Source of the DNA: Chrysemys picta bellii
Lineage: Eukaryota; Chordata; Testudines; Emydidae
Direction of reading: 5' to 3'
DNA: 64,000 bases
Assembly: GCF_011386835.1 (NCBI RefSeq)
Contig: NC_088791.1
Location: 53,153,498 to 53,217,497, forward strand
Of this stretch, positions 1 to 10,762 are shown piece after piece. Position 1 is the stretch's first letter; every line of letters starts with the position of its first letter. Made by a program: the position numbers and the translations under genes. A model generated the notes under the pieces. That model worked only from the letters and a program-made list of their open reading frames with translations, had not been told where the DNA came from and did not search any database.

Positions 1-537
1 GAGCCTTGTCTTTAGCTCAAGCTGTAGGTCTTCAAGCTTTTAGCTCTGGAGATCCCAAATTCTGTGAGCCAAGATTGCATCTGTCACATAAGTGGAAGAC
101 AAGATCAGGTGCATTCAAAGTGTCATGGCTATAGACTATTCCAGCCAAGCTCCTCTTATATGATGGCCACCCCCTTGGCTAAAACACCAGGAATTGAATT
201 GGGACCTCCAGAACTAAAAAACAAACCTGAGTAAAGGAGACCGCTTCTGAAGCTGGGGGGTTGTAACAGACTCATATCCAATATGTTTCAGCCACAAAGG
301 GGTAGGTATAACATTTCTGACCAGTGGGCTACAGTTAGGCATAGCAGAATTCAATCTTTTTTAAAACTATATATATTTTTTCAGCAGATAACATTGATGA
401 TTATTTTTAAGCTATGGGTGTTTAATTGCAGTGTAGACATACTTTAAGAATGGAATCTACAAAAGCAAACATGCTGAGTGGGGAGCTTTCTAAGTTAGCC
501 AATAGGAGATGCTGAGAAGAGGGGCATGGCATAAGAT
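1..537. other. No gene or recognised repeat
   Basis: This is A/T-leaning sequence with stops in every frame and no terminal repeats or tandem structure that I can see. It is probably intergenic or intronic. Confidence 0.5.
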
Positions 538-551
538 AGGTGCCTAAATGA

Positions 552-636
552 AAGAAGAACAGGAGGACTTGTGGCACCTTAGAGACTAACAAATTTATTA
601 GAGCATAAGCTTTCGTGGACTATAGCCCACTTCAGG
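552..636 (-). mobile_element. Penelope-like element tail, hammerhead-like core degraded
   Basis: This matches the 3' tail shared by at least six other sites in the window, including the reverse complements of GTGCCACAAGT and GTTAGTCTCTAAGG. The stem next to GAAA is intact, but the CNGANGA motif on the minus strand has lost bases and reads CCCTGAAGTGG. A 9-bp direct repeat (AGGTGCCTA, 538-546 and 673-681) may be the target duplication, although extra unexplained bases lie inside it. Confidence 0.75.
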
Positions 637-669
637 GGACGATAGCACTGCTTCCCCCCCACTTTATGG

Positions 670-945
670 CCCAGGTGCCTACAACATGGGAGATCTGGAT
701 TCAAATCGCCACTCTACTAACCACTGTTTTATGAGGTATTCTAAAGAGGGAACAGCTTCAACAGGAGAGATTGTTAAAGCCAGGATATCCCACTGCTCAG
801 GGATTAGAAAACATACAGGAGATCTGAGTTCAAGTCCTTGCTTTTCTCAAGCAGAGTTAGAATTTGCTGTCCCACATCCGGAATGGGTCTCCCACATCTC
901 TCCCACATCCGGAATGAGTGCACTAACATCTTGATGCCATCAAAT
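670..945 (+). repeat. tRNA-related SINE-like segment, partial and duplicated
   Basis: Two Pol III box-B-like stretches occur about 120 bp apart (GGATTCAAATC and GAGTTCAAGTCC), each next to GGAGATCTG. A small tandem follows (CCCACATC-CGGAATG, twice). This is the usual look of decayed tRNA-derived SINE DNA in turtles. The exact family is not resolved. ORFs across it lack codon structure. Confidence 0.4.
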
Positions 946-1135
946 CCCCCTCTGGCTATGTTTTGCACAATAGATAGATGTACACTGAGGTAACCTACCT
1001 GAATGGGCCCCATAAGCATGACACACAGCAGAATGGCTAATTTGTGAATCTCCCTGAGCCTTAGCCATGAGCTGAGTGTCAGGACTTAGGCAGCTGTGAG
1101 CTTGCTTATTGATACATTTTTAGGTACAATGGGTA

Positions 1136-1926
1136 CAGTAACTCCTCGCTTAACATTGTAGTTACGTTGCTGAAAAATGTTACTTTAATCAAAACGATGT
1201 TAAGTGAATCCAATTTCCGCATAAGAATTAATGTAAAAGGGGGGGTTAGGTTCCAGGGAAATTTTTTTCGCCAGACAAAAGACTATATTATACACACACA
1301 CACACACGCACATATACACAGTATAAGTTTTAAACAAACTATTTAATACTGTACACAGCAATGATGATTGTGAAGCTTGGTTAAGGTGGTGAAGTCAGAG
1401 GATGGAAGAGGGTGGGATATTTCCCAGGGAATGCCTTACTGCTAAATGATGAATTAGAACTCAGCTGAGCCCTCAAGGGTTAACACGTTGTTGTTAATGT
1501 AGCCTCACACACTAAAAAAGCAGCTGCTGCCAGCAAGCTCCTTCAGTCCTGAACCCTGTCATCCCCTCCCCACCCCCGCTCTCTTGAAATGGGGTAAAGG
1601 AGGGGGGTAGGAAGGGACCGGGAACACCCTGACATTAGCACCCCTTCCCCTCCCCCTCTTCCCCCGGCACAGCAAGCAGGAGACTCGCAGGAGCAGCTCC
1701 AAGGCAGAGGGCAGGAGCAGCACATGGCAGTGGGGGGAGGGACAGCTGAACTGCCCGGCAATTGATAGCCTGCTGGGCAGTTGCTGCACAGGGAACTTAG
1801 GGGAGTGGGGAGCTGATAGGGGGGCTGCCGGCCCACCATGGTTCCAAACCCCCACCAGCTAACTGCAACGGGCTGCTCTTTCAGCAAGCAGTGGACAAAG
1901 CAGGTGGCTGCTAAACAATGCTGTAA
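1136..1926 (+). mobile_element. mariner/Tigger-like non-autonomous element, left part
   Basis: The left end starts CAGTAACTCCTCGC directly after a TA dinucleotide, as expected for Tc1/mariner insertions. The text then runs into a GC-rich interior with purine/pyrimidine-biased ORFs that are not genes. No matching right terminal repeat is present, so the element is truncated. The last ~20 bp before 1950 (GTGTAGACATAGCC) look like the end of a different foldback family. Confidence 0.5.
1292..1312. repeat. short (CA)n microsatellite
   Basis: A CA run with one interruption (CACGCA), lying inside the mariner-like element. Confidence 0.8.
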
Positions 1927-1949
1927 GGTCTGTAGTGTAGACATAGCCT

Positions 1950-4136
1950 TAGACAACTAAAGTGGCAGTTAGACACTTAAATCCCTTTGTTGATCTAGTC
2001 CTTTGTCCCTGTGTCCAGCAGGACAAGGGCCACACTTCTTCCATCCTCTTTCACCTGTCGCCATTAACTACAGCCAAAGTTTTGTGGGCAAAGCCTTTTC
2101 TTGGGCTTTGTTCACAGATTCAGATTTTTTCCCATTGTGTAGCTTTCCTGTATTCAGCCATAGTCAGAGAGCTTATACATAGTGTTGAAATTTAAATGCA
2201 ACTTTAATAATAACAAATCCAAATCTCTAATGGGGAAGTTCGAGGTGGTTTTCACTGCATGCATACACATACAAAAAGAAATTAAACTTATTAGAATAAT
2301 CAAGTTAATGCTGATTTACTCATGGAAGAGTAGATTTTTTTCTACAAGGCAAAGCAAGTTTCTAATCAATAACTGCATGATCCATTTGAAATATGCAGGC
2401 CTTGCATTGAAAGGATTAATAACAGTGACTAATGACAAGAATTTGACCACAGGTTCATTATGCAAAAAGTTGTTAGAGCCACAAAGCTAAAACTTTGCAA
2501 GAAAAATGAAATGTGCAATTTGGGTGCTGCTTTATGACATTTTAAAGTGTGCTTTTCAATCAAATTCTACAACTGTCTAAGCTGAAAATGCCTTCTCATT
2601 GGGTTCACAGCTTCCCCAAGCCATAGATTAAATGTATGCAAATCCCATAGTTCATCCAAGGATGCTGATCAACACATTCTAAATAACCATCTTTATCATC
2701 TCAAAGAAAACAAAACATTCATTTTCCCACTTTCTCTCACAATACAGTCTTCATATAAGTGCACAGCATTAAGGTTGTTGCTTTTGTGTTTTTATTTATT
2801 TATTTGGTAACAGCTGTGCCTTTTGCCTCACAATACCCTAGGGATATGATTATAGCATGATAACTACAAACCTCCTGCTGTGCTGTATTACTTTAATATA
2901 CTAATTACAACAGAAGTCAAATAATATGTATTCATCCCAAAATTTTTACATCAAAATAATCCTCTCAAATCACTGATATATATGCTGCACTAAAAGGAAA
3001 AGGGGGTGGGGGTGGAGGGAAGAGAAAAAGAAAAAAAGTAGAAAAGAAAGGGGGATAAAACAAAAATATTCTTAAAGTCTTGTCACCAATCTCTGAAAGA
3101 TTATCACTGAGGAAGTGAAATAACTGACAAAGACTTGGGTTAGTCCTTATGAAAAAAGGGAATAGAGATAATGATAATAGAGTTTTTTGTGATTCCATGA
3201 AAGCTCATGCTTGAAAAGGATTCATAATTTTTTCTTAAATTTACATATTCATTGACTAAGTGTTTCAAACAGATTTGAATTTAGTCCAAAGATGTTGATA
3301 AACTGTTTCATTTTCATTATAAAAGCACCTTTCTCTCTCTCCTTCACTCTCCTTGAAATCACTAATGTCTTTGTGTTTTAAAACATGTTAAAATGTCTTT
3401 ATACATTATGAAGTATATACTAACTCCACTAACAATTTTGATGGAGATCCTCTGTGACTTAGAAAAATGTCTAGTAGTTCAGATTAAAATTTTATTTAAA
3501 TTTACTTACTGGAATCATTAATAGAGTGTTTTCTGGGTCTGTAATGAAATCAGCATTGCTTCTAGATTTCTTTGAGGTACATTTTTAACCAAAACGTCGT
3601 GGCAAAGAAAATACATTATCCCTTTACTATTGTTTTGATGGAGATGCTTTCCCTTCAGACTTAATAACTAGGTGCTATAAAAGGCAATGAAGTCATTACT
3701 TTTCCATCATTTTGCAAAAATTGCATAGTGGGAGGACACACTACCATTTTTAAACCCTTTGAATGTAAAAATCATGTATTATTTTCCATTAAAGCCCAGG
3801 TGTGAGATAATTTATATTTTTTTTAGAATTTAAACAGGCAGAAATTGGTACACTGAAAGCATATTGAAAAAATGCAGCCTGTAAACTATGCCTGTTCTAT
3901 TTCTAGTCTATATAAATACATGTTCGCCAATGGAAATTTCTGTTCAATAGAAACATATGCTCACTAATGGAAATCAATATTTTAAATAATAGGAAAGTGT
4001 TTGGTATATCTCCAGTTACATGACTGCAATTTAATACAAGGCATAGGTCTTTAGAAAATACAACAATTTGAATAACTAACGGACATTTTCTACCTAAGGC
4101 ATAACTTAAACAAACAGACTTTGCACAGGCAATATC
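1950..4136. other. AT-rich stretch without genes
   Basis: About 2.2 kb of AT-rich, apparently unique DNA. The only compositional feature is a purine-rich tract at about 2994-3056 with G-runs separated by A-runs. Several ORFs of 60-100 codons cross it, but they have no protein-like composition. Confidence 0.5.
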
Positions 4137-4139
4137 TAA

Positions 4140-4424
4140 GGCTAGTTCTCCACTACCCGCCTGAATCGGCGGGTAGAAATCGACCTCTCGGGGATCGATT
4201 TATCGCGTCCCGTTGGGACGCGACAATCGATCTCCGAATCGACGCTCTTACTCCACCAGCGGAGGTGGGAGTAAGCGCCGTCGACAGGAAGCCGCAGAAG
4301 TCGATTTTGCCGCCGTCCTCACAGCGGGGTAAGTTGGCTGCGATACGTCGAATTCAGCTACGCTATTCTCGTAGCTGAATTTGCGTATCTTAATTCGACT
4401 CCCCCCTGTAGTGTAGATGTACCC
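4140..4424. mobile_element. CpG-dense foldback MITE with 3-bp TAA flanks
   Basis: The ends are GGCTAGTTCTCCACTAC and the reverse complement of GGTACATCTACACTAC, an imperfect terminal inverted repeat. TAA lies directly outside both ends. The interior is a chain of hairpins (CCCGCC/GGCGGG, GCGTCCCGTTGGGACGC) with a very high CpG count against an AT-rich background. Its right end carries the same foldback module (ATTCAGCTACG / CGTAGCTGAAT) as the elements at 32526 and 37715. A 3-bp TAA duplication would suit PIF/Harbinger, but this is not proven. Confidence 0.7.
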
Positions 4425-4427
4425 TAA

Positions 4428-4859
4428 GAGGCGTTGTGGTACAGGAATTCTTTCCCTCAACGTGGCAGCTAGTTGTGGCCCACAAAACCATTCTATTGCC
4501 ACTGCTATAACCCAGGTACTGCTGTAGTGACCGTAGCCCCTGTATGCACAGCTTGGAAAAAATATTAACCCTTTCATCATGAAGCGCGATACACCCCCTA
4601 CAGAAGTTAACCGGATGGGGCGTTCTGTTCTGTGTAGGAGTCGATGCAGAAGAGGCATCTCTTCCTGGGTAGGCCCCAAGCCCTCCGAGTCTGCTCTCAC
4701 CCACTGCAATTCCTATGGAAGCTGGCTCTGGGTCCCCCACTAGATTGGAGGACATATGAATATTGCAATGCACAAGCCCTTTCCAGTTAGACTTTCCATC
4801 TCTGGTGGCCCAGACTAGAGGAGGATGAAAATGCCAATTATTTTCATGTCAAATATTTT

Positions 4860-4862
<3 letters not shown>
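4428..4862. other. No gene recognised
   Basis: Moderate GC. Overlapping ORFs on the minus strand run into the foldback element and are repeat-derived or random. Confidence 0.5.

Positions 4863-4923
<61 letters not shown>
4863..4923. repeat. (GA)n microsatellite, about 30 units
   Basis: A pure 61-bp AG/GA dinucleotide run with no interruptions. It translates to an artefactual Ser-Leu repeat in the minus-strand ORF that crosses it. Confidence 0.97.
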
Positions 4924-4927
<4 letters not shown>

Positions 4928-7752
4928 ATTTCACATGAAAATTGTTTTTCAAAAAACTACCCATAGTAGTTTTTTGGAAGGGGGAAAAAAGGAGAAGGAT
5001 AATGTTGACCAACTCTAGACCAGACCCTACTTTATACTGGCCCCAGCAAATGAACCAAGCCCACAGAATAAAGAAATGCATGTAACTAAGGCACTAAATA
5101 AGGAAGCATTTGAGTTTGGCTTTCACTTCATTTCCTAAACAACCTACACAACCTCAGCCTTGTGTTGTGATGTGATTTTTCCATTTAAGCATTATATAAA
5201 TGCTCAACAATAAACTAATGACAATAAAGTAATAGTAGTAACTATTTATTATGGCTTTATTGTAGTTTCTTTCCTTGATAGTTTAGAAAAATGCTTTGTG
5301 CTACCTGAAAATTTAAGCATATTGGTCACTTTAATTTTAGTACTATGGTTTCACTTAAGTAAAAAGTTTGGCTAGTATCCAAAGACAAATATCAAAACAT
5401 ACCATAAGATATGATCAGTATCTGAAGATAAATATCAAAACATACCAAGAGAAAAAGTAACCCTGCTGCTGACTGCTATGTCCGGGACCTAAATGACCTT
5501 TTGTTCCTGGTCTATTTCTGATATTGCTAACTCAGTGAATGAAGTCTGAATTTACTTTATTGCGTGGTGACTTCAAAACCGATGTAAAGAATCAGAATCC
5601 AAGAAAGTATAAGAGTTTTCCAGACATGTTAGGTGAGGAAGGGGACATAGTCAGCTCTCTACCACGCCAGTGCAGGAGTATTTCCTATTATAGATTTACA
5701 AAAAAGTTGCCCAGTTCTTCTAGGACCCTCTATTTCTAATTCCGTCAATCCCCTGCTTCCATCCACACACACACTAACAGTCACATTGTCCAGTTATGTC
5801 TATTCTTTGTAATTTAATGCTGTTGTGGTTCATGGTTCCATTATGCTCTGCAGATGGTGATTTTTCACCTCTTCATACCATATTTCAATAAGGATAGAAA
5901 TTATATGTGTGGGGAAAGATCCTCAATCCCAACAGCACAAGCAGAATTAAAGCTGGTTTAAATCATCATCTGAGGACTCCCCCTATGTGGGGAAATCCTC
6001 CAGTAGCATAACCAGGTCTCCACCCACAGCCACTGCAGTTCCATGCATTGGGAGTATGTCAGGGAACCTGGAGAAACAAGGAGGATGGCCAGAGCATTGC
6101 TCTGCGATGATGATTCCAATCTGTTATAACAACCCCTTAAGGGCCACTGGAACCAAGCATAAATTAGAGCAAACTGGAACCCCCAGCCAGCCCCAGGATC
6201 AAGAAAGGGTAAATGTGATGTTTTACCTCCTCCTCCCACTCAGGTCATGTCCTGGGCAGAGCTCAGATGGACCCAAGGGTGCATAGGGTGGTATCCTTCT
6301 TTGGAGAGCATACCTGCATTTGCTTCCCCCTGTATTCAAGTACCAATCCTGGTTTCTGTGACTCTTAACAAAATTGTCATGAATTCACTAAATCCATTTG
6401 TTTCTCTTAATGCCTTTAGATACCTTCTTTTTTAGGTTTACATATTCCATGTATTCCCTTACCTGCTCTTTATCAACTGCTATTTTTATAAGACCTTTCT
6501 CACTTCCTAATTTTCCAAACATATTCTTTTTTTCTATTTCTTCTTTGTATAGCTGATTATAGTTTTGTTTTTTAAAAAGACATTTTTGTTAATCACTGAA
6601 GCATATGTAGATTAAAAAGACATCTTAATTGTACAAGGAGTGAATTTTAGTGTGTAAGAAAGGTCCTCTATCCTATATAGGTACTTATGCCACACACATT
6701 GCTTGAAGTCTGAGGTCAACTGTCCGCTGAATAAGTATATCACATGCTTCATCACATCCCCCCAATATTATGCCTCAGCCCAGGATGGGAGAGCCCATAT
6801 CTGAGTGTGAAGGAGTTACCTATACACTCAGCCTCTTGCCTGAGATTGTCTTAAGGGACCTTCTGCCTGATGGGCCTTTTCTCTCTAACAATATGGCTCC
6901 TTATTGTATCACCTTATGTTAAAAAATTCAGGCACAGATTATGGGATGTTGCCAAAGAGAATGAAATTTTCTCTGATTAACCCTATCCTGCCCTCACCAC
7001 CTGCAGAAATTTTAGTCTCTTCCACATGAAGCACCCGTGAAAAGACATCTGTACGGGACTGAGGAGCGGAAACGCGGTGCTGCAGAGTCATCGCGCTTCT
7101 CCTTCTCTGTGAAAACACAGCACTCCCTCCACATGTGCATCAGTGCTCTTAACTGGCTTTTTGTACAGCCTCATTAGTGTCACTAGAGGCCTGCTGCCAT
7201 TTCAGGCATTAACTCTGACAAGAAAGACTGATTTTTTTAGTGGATTGAAGTATACCATAGTAGTACCAAAACTATAATATTCTTTCTAGCAGCTGCTTCT
7301 CTTAATTTTCTTTTGACTAACCAACACTAAGGTGAAATTGTCTGAAAACTGAATGTTCTGTTGCGCTTCTCCTGCCAAGTTTGCAACATCAGCTTGCTTT
7401 TTATTTTGTGCTTTTAATATTCTACTTCTACATGCTGTTGGCATATTGCTACATGCATCATTTCATCAAGTATCCCTTGTTCAGAATTCCTGTGGTTAAT
7501 TCATGGCTTCTGGATTCAAAACAGAATGCCATTTCTACCAGGAGTCTAAAAGTTCATTCTTTTTATCAAGTTTATTTTTTCTAAGGTAGAAAATATATTT
7601 ATCAAATTAGCATATTTAGAAGAGTACAATAATAATTTATTCAATTATCAGAGCAGGGTGTTTTTCATTAATGCATTTATACAGTATTCAGTGTTTAAAA
7701 GATATAGCGAAGATGCAGTTATATGTTTTGAGTAAAGAAATTAACAGGTTGT
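4924..7752. other. Apparently unique AT-rich DNA
   Basis: No gene found. A 43-bp tandem duplication (about 5375-5448) repeats AAATATCAAAACATACCA. The GC-richer stretch 7020-7230 (CpG-containing, then a CTCATTAGTGTCACTAGAGG-like segment) is not a recognised repeat. Confidence 0.5.
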
Positions 7753-7841
7753 AGGGTAGATTTTCAAAGACATAAATGACAGTTGGGTTCCTATCTCCCA
7801 TTGAAAGTCAACTGCCATTTGTGCCTTTGAAAATGTACCCC
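7753..7841. repeat. Sauropsid palindromic MITE-like repeat
   Basis: The arms GGGTAGATTTTCAAAGACA and the reverse complement of GGGGTACATTTTCAAAGGCA meet at a CCCATTGAAAG centre, giving a near-complete ~89-bp inverted repeat. It has the same architecture as the units near 21.9, 44.6 and 57.5 kb. Confidence 0.6.
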
Positions 7842-8785
7842 ACTTGCCCATTTTTCTTTAAACAAATCTGTGTCCTGGAATTGTGACTGACTCCACCGCC
7901 AGTTATGCTGCAATGAATTGTAAGTAATTACAATGACTTTAAAGAAGTTACTTTAAATTTTCACCATCAGAAATTGTGAAACTAGGTGAGATCAGCATCT
8001 ACGTTTATGTATCAGCTTTTGCTGTAACATCAGGTTCTTTGACTTGTTTCATTCAGTTTCTCCCATTCCATCATAATGCATTTTTCTCCTGTAACATTAA
8101 GAACAGTAAAGTCTGTTACAAGATTGAGAATGATACACTTTTTGCACAATGTTGCATAGCTTAGCATTAAAAAACTAGTTTTCTCTTCTTTCATTACAAA
8201 AGATTTGTACGGAGCCACAGGATACGGTCAAAAGATGCTTCTGGTTGTTCACTCTTAACAAATCAAAAATACCTTTAAAAAAAACGTATATTATCCCAGA
8301 TTTTTGGTGAAACAAAACTGTACAAATATAATATTTACATGTATCAACCTATATAATGCTTCAGACTTTTCCTTATTATATACATTTCCTCCCAGATCAC
8401 ATTTCCAAATAAGAATCTTAACTATACTGAAGGAGTGTAGAAATCATAGTGTTTTTCGTATACAGCTGTGTGTGTAATTCTCCATTTTTTTTCTTTATTG
8501 AGTTATTTGAATCAGACCCTCTAATATAGAATTTTTGTAACTGGTAGTGTTGATAAGAAAGCAGATAGCATGACCAGCATTTCTCTGGATTCTCTACTTG
8601 TCTAAAATAGAAAAATATAATTATTTGGAGATTCCTTGTCATTCGTTTTGAATCTCTTTGCTCATATCTAGTCCATTCTCTAAAAGTACTGGAGTGAAAT
8701 GTGACCTCTGGAACTATGCACTTGTGTATTGCTGCAATTCCACAAGGTTTAGAACTACACAATTTTGTAAATAAGGGACACATCT
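7842..8785. other. No gene or repeat recognised
   Basis: AT-rich sequence. The ORFs here overlap one another on both strands and look random. Confidence 0.5.
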
Positions 8786-8990
8786 GTTGGGTAAAATCCT
8801 GAACCCACTGAAGTCAATAGTAAAACTCCCATTGACTGCAATTAAACCAGGATTACACTGTGTACATAGATTAATTTGGCAGTTTCTTGTAGGTATCACC
8901 GAAGCAGTGGGTCTTCCAGAAAGATTTAAAGTTTTGATCCAAAGTCCATTGAAGTCAGTGGAGTTCCAGGGGTTTTGGAGCAAGTCTTAA
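8786..8990. repeat. Diverged sauropsid palindromic repeat pair
   Basis: Two segments with the CCATTGAAGTCAGTGG / CCCACTGAAGTCAATAG centre lie about 130 bp apart, with ATCC-TGAA and GATCCAAAG flanks. This looks like an old copy of the palindromic family seen elsewhere in the window. Confidence 0.45.
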
Positions 8991-9239
8991 ATGAAGTAGG
9001 GGTGTAAAAGGGAGCTCAGAAAGTACTGTAGGAGAAGCAGAGTGTGAAAGCATAACTGATGGAATGGAGAGGCATACCAATAGGGAATCAAAGCACGTAA
9101 GTAGAGATAGAATAGCATTAACAACACTCACTGGTCTACAAAATATACCAGGCATGACAGAATTATACCCTGAACACATTCTTTTCAGATTTATGTTTAA
9201 GGTGAACTATATAATAAGAATCCAGAGATTGTCACTCTA

Positions 9240-10165
9240 TCTGTGTGTCATTCTGAATTCTAGAATGTCTGTGAAGTGATGGAAACTCCTTCAAGCCTAG
9301 TTGAGAGCTCTTTTTGTTCAGAATATTACGATGTTTAATCATCACTGGGTTCACAGTGTATTACCATCCAAATTTGAAGTTCTCAGTCATTTTGATGTTA
9401 TAAATTACTCCTGTATGTGGTGTACAAATACACTAAGGCATGTATTTATGCCATACCAAGAGTCCTAGACTATTGTGAGATCAGAGGTAACTCAATCAAA
9501 CATCACTTACTTTAATTCTGTTGGTTGTATGAGGGAGACTGTAAAAATGGTGGATTACTTGGCCTAACTGCTACACCCATGTTCCCAACTGCCACCAGCA
9601 CAAATCTCCCAAGACAACCCCCAACATAAACAAACACAACCACCCACACAACACAACTAGCATATACAATAACCCCAAATACATATAGCCACTCATGAGA
9701 GTACATACCCCTCATTCGCAAACTGCACAAATCCACACAACTCTCCCAGTGCAACACAACACACAGACAACACAACCAGCACACACAATAACAGAAGGTG
9801 GAGCACACAACAACCCCCAGACACATACCCAAACATAGCCATCCACATAACACCACCAGCATACACAATAATCCCAAACTCACAGAGCCTCTTATTGCTG
9901 CAACCCACACAAATTAACACAAGTCTCCCAGCACAATCCCCAGATGCAAATCAACACAACAGAGCAATACAACCAGCATGCACAATAATCCTGAACATCA
10001 CTCTGAAGTCTAGAATGTTGATTGAGTCTGTTGGTGAAGGAATAGAAACCACTACCTAGCATGACTGAGAGCTCTTTTTGTTTAGAATATGACCAGGTTC
10101 AATCGTGACTAGCATTTACAGTCTGTTGTGATCTCTTCCCCCTTCAACCTCAACATGACTTTACA
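9240..10165. repeat. AC-rich degenerate minisatellite between diverged direct repeats
   Basis: Between about 9580 and 9990 the + strand is almost G-free and built from recurring phrases. AGCA-ACACAATAA recurs at 9659, 9778, 9858 and 9975, with spacings of 119, 80 and 117 bp, compatible with multiples of about 40. The outer text GAGAGCTCTTTTTGTT with its neighbours occurs at 9303 and again at 10067, 764 bp apart, so a larger unit was duplicated or the array expanded inside one. The long minus-strand Cys/Val/Leu-rich ORFs are artefacts of this composition. Confidence 0.65.
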
Positions 10166-10762
10166 AATTATACCCATGCGACTGCTAGTATTTTATATCT
10201 CTCTGCAAGAACATGAATCATTTCCAGTATCCTTTGGCTTCATTTGCATCGTGAATATCAATGGTGTATTTTCCAGAGAAAAGATTGCAGGACTGGGCCT
10301 TATTAGCAGAATTGTAATTAACAATGCCCTGATTAAAGTCATAACTGTTATTGTAATTACAGTAAGTCTAAAGTAAAAATTTGGCTTTGGTCCTGCAGCA
10401 TACGCAGTTAAAAAACCTGTAAATTATTTTTTGCAGCTGGCCTGAGATGTATGTAGGCAGCAAATATGCATCATACTGGAATTAATCTCTTCTGTCCTAC
10501 TAGCATAATAATATCTAATGGTCAAATTTCACCATGATACAAAGAAAATCTCATGAATAAAGTGATTTTCATGTGTTGGAAGGGATCAAAGCCTAGCACA
10601 GTGTAGTTCCAGTAATTGCTTTGTTGATATGGTGATTAAGATACCAGGAAAGTGTGCATGTGTGTGTATGTGGGGGGGAATAAGAAGAATTTAAGAGAAG
10701 TAATATTTATTGTGAACCCCATGTAGCATGAAAAGAGGAATTATATATGTACACTCCACACA
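10166..10762. other. AT-rich, no gene
   Basis: A stretch near 10230-10380 is rich in TAATTA/ATTA-type words (ATTGTAATTAACAATG, TTGTAATTACAG). Otherwise nothing is recognised. Confidence 0.45.

Noticed and set aside
2994..3056. G-quadruplex in the purine-rich tract
   Set aside because: Only three G-runs of three or more with short loops are present, so the usual four-run rule is not met.
9512..9910. 132-codon Cys/Val/Leu-rich minus ORF resembling a membrane protein
   Set aside because: It is the translation of an AC-rich tandem array. The hydrophobicity follows from the GT-rich codons.
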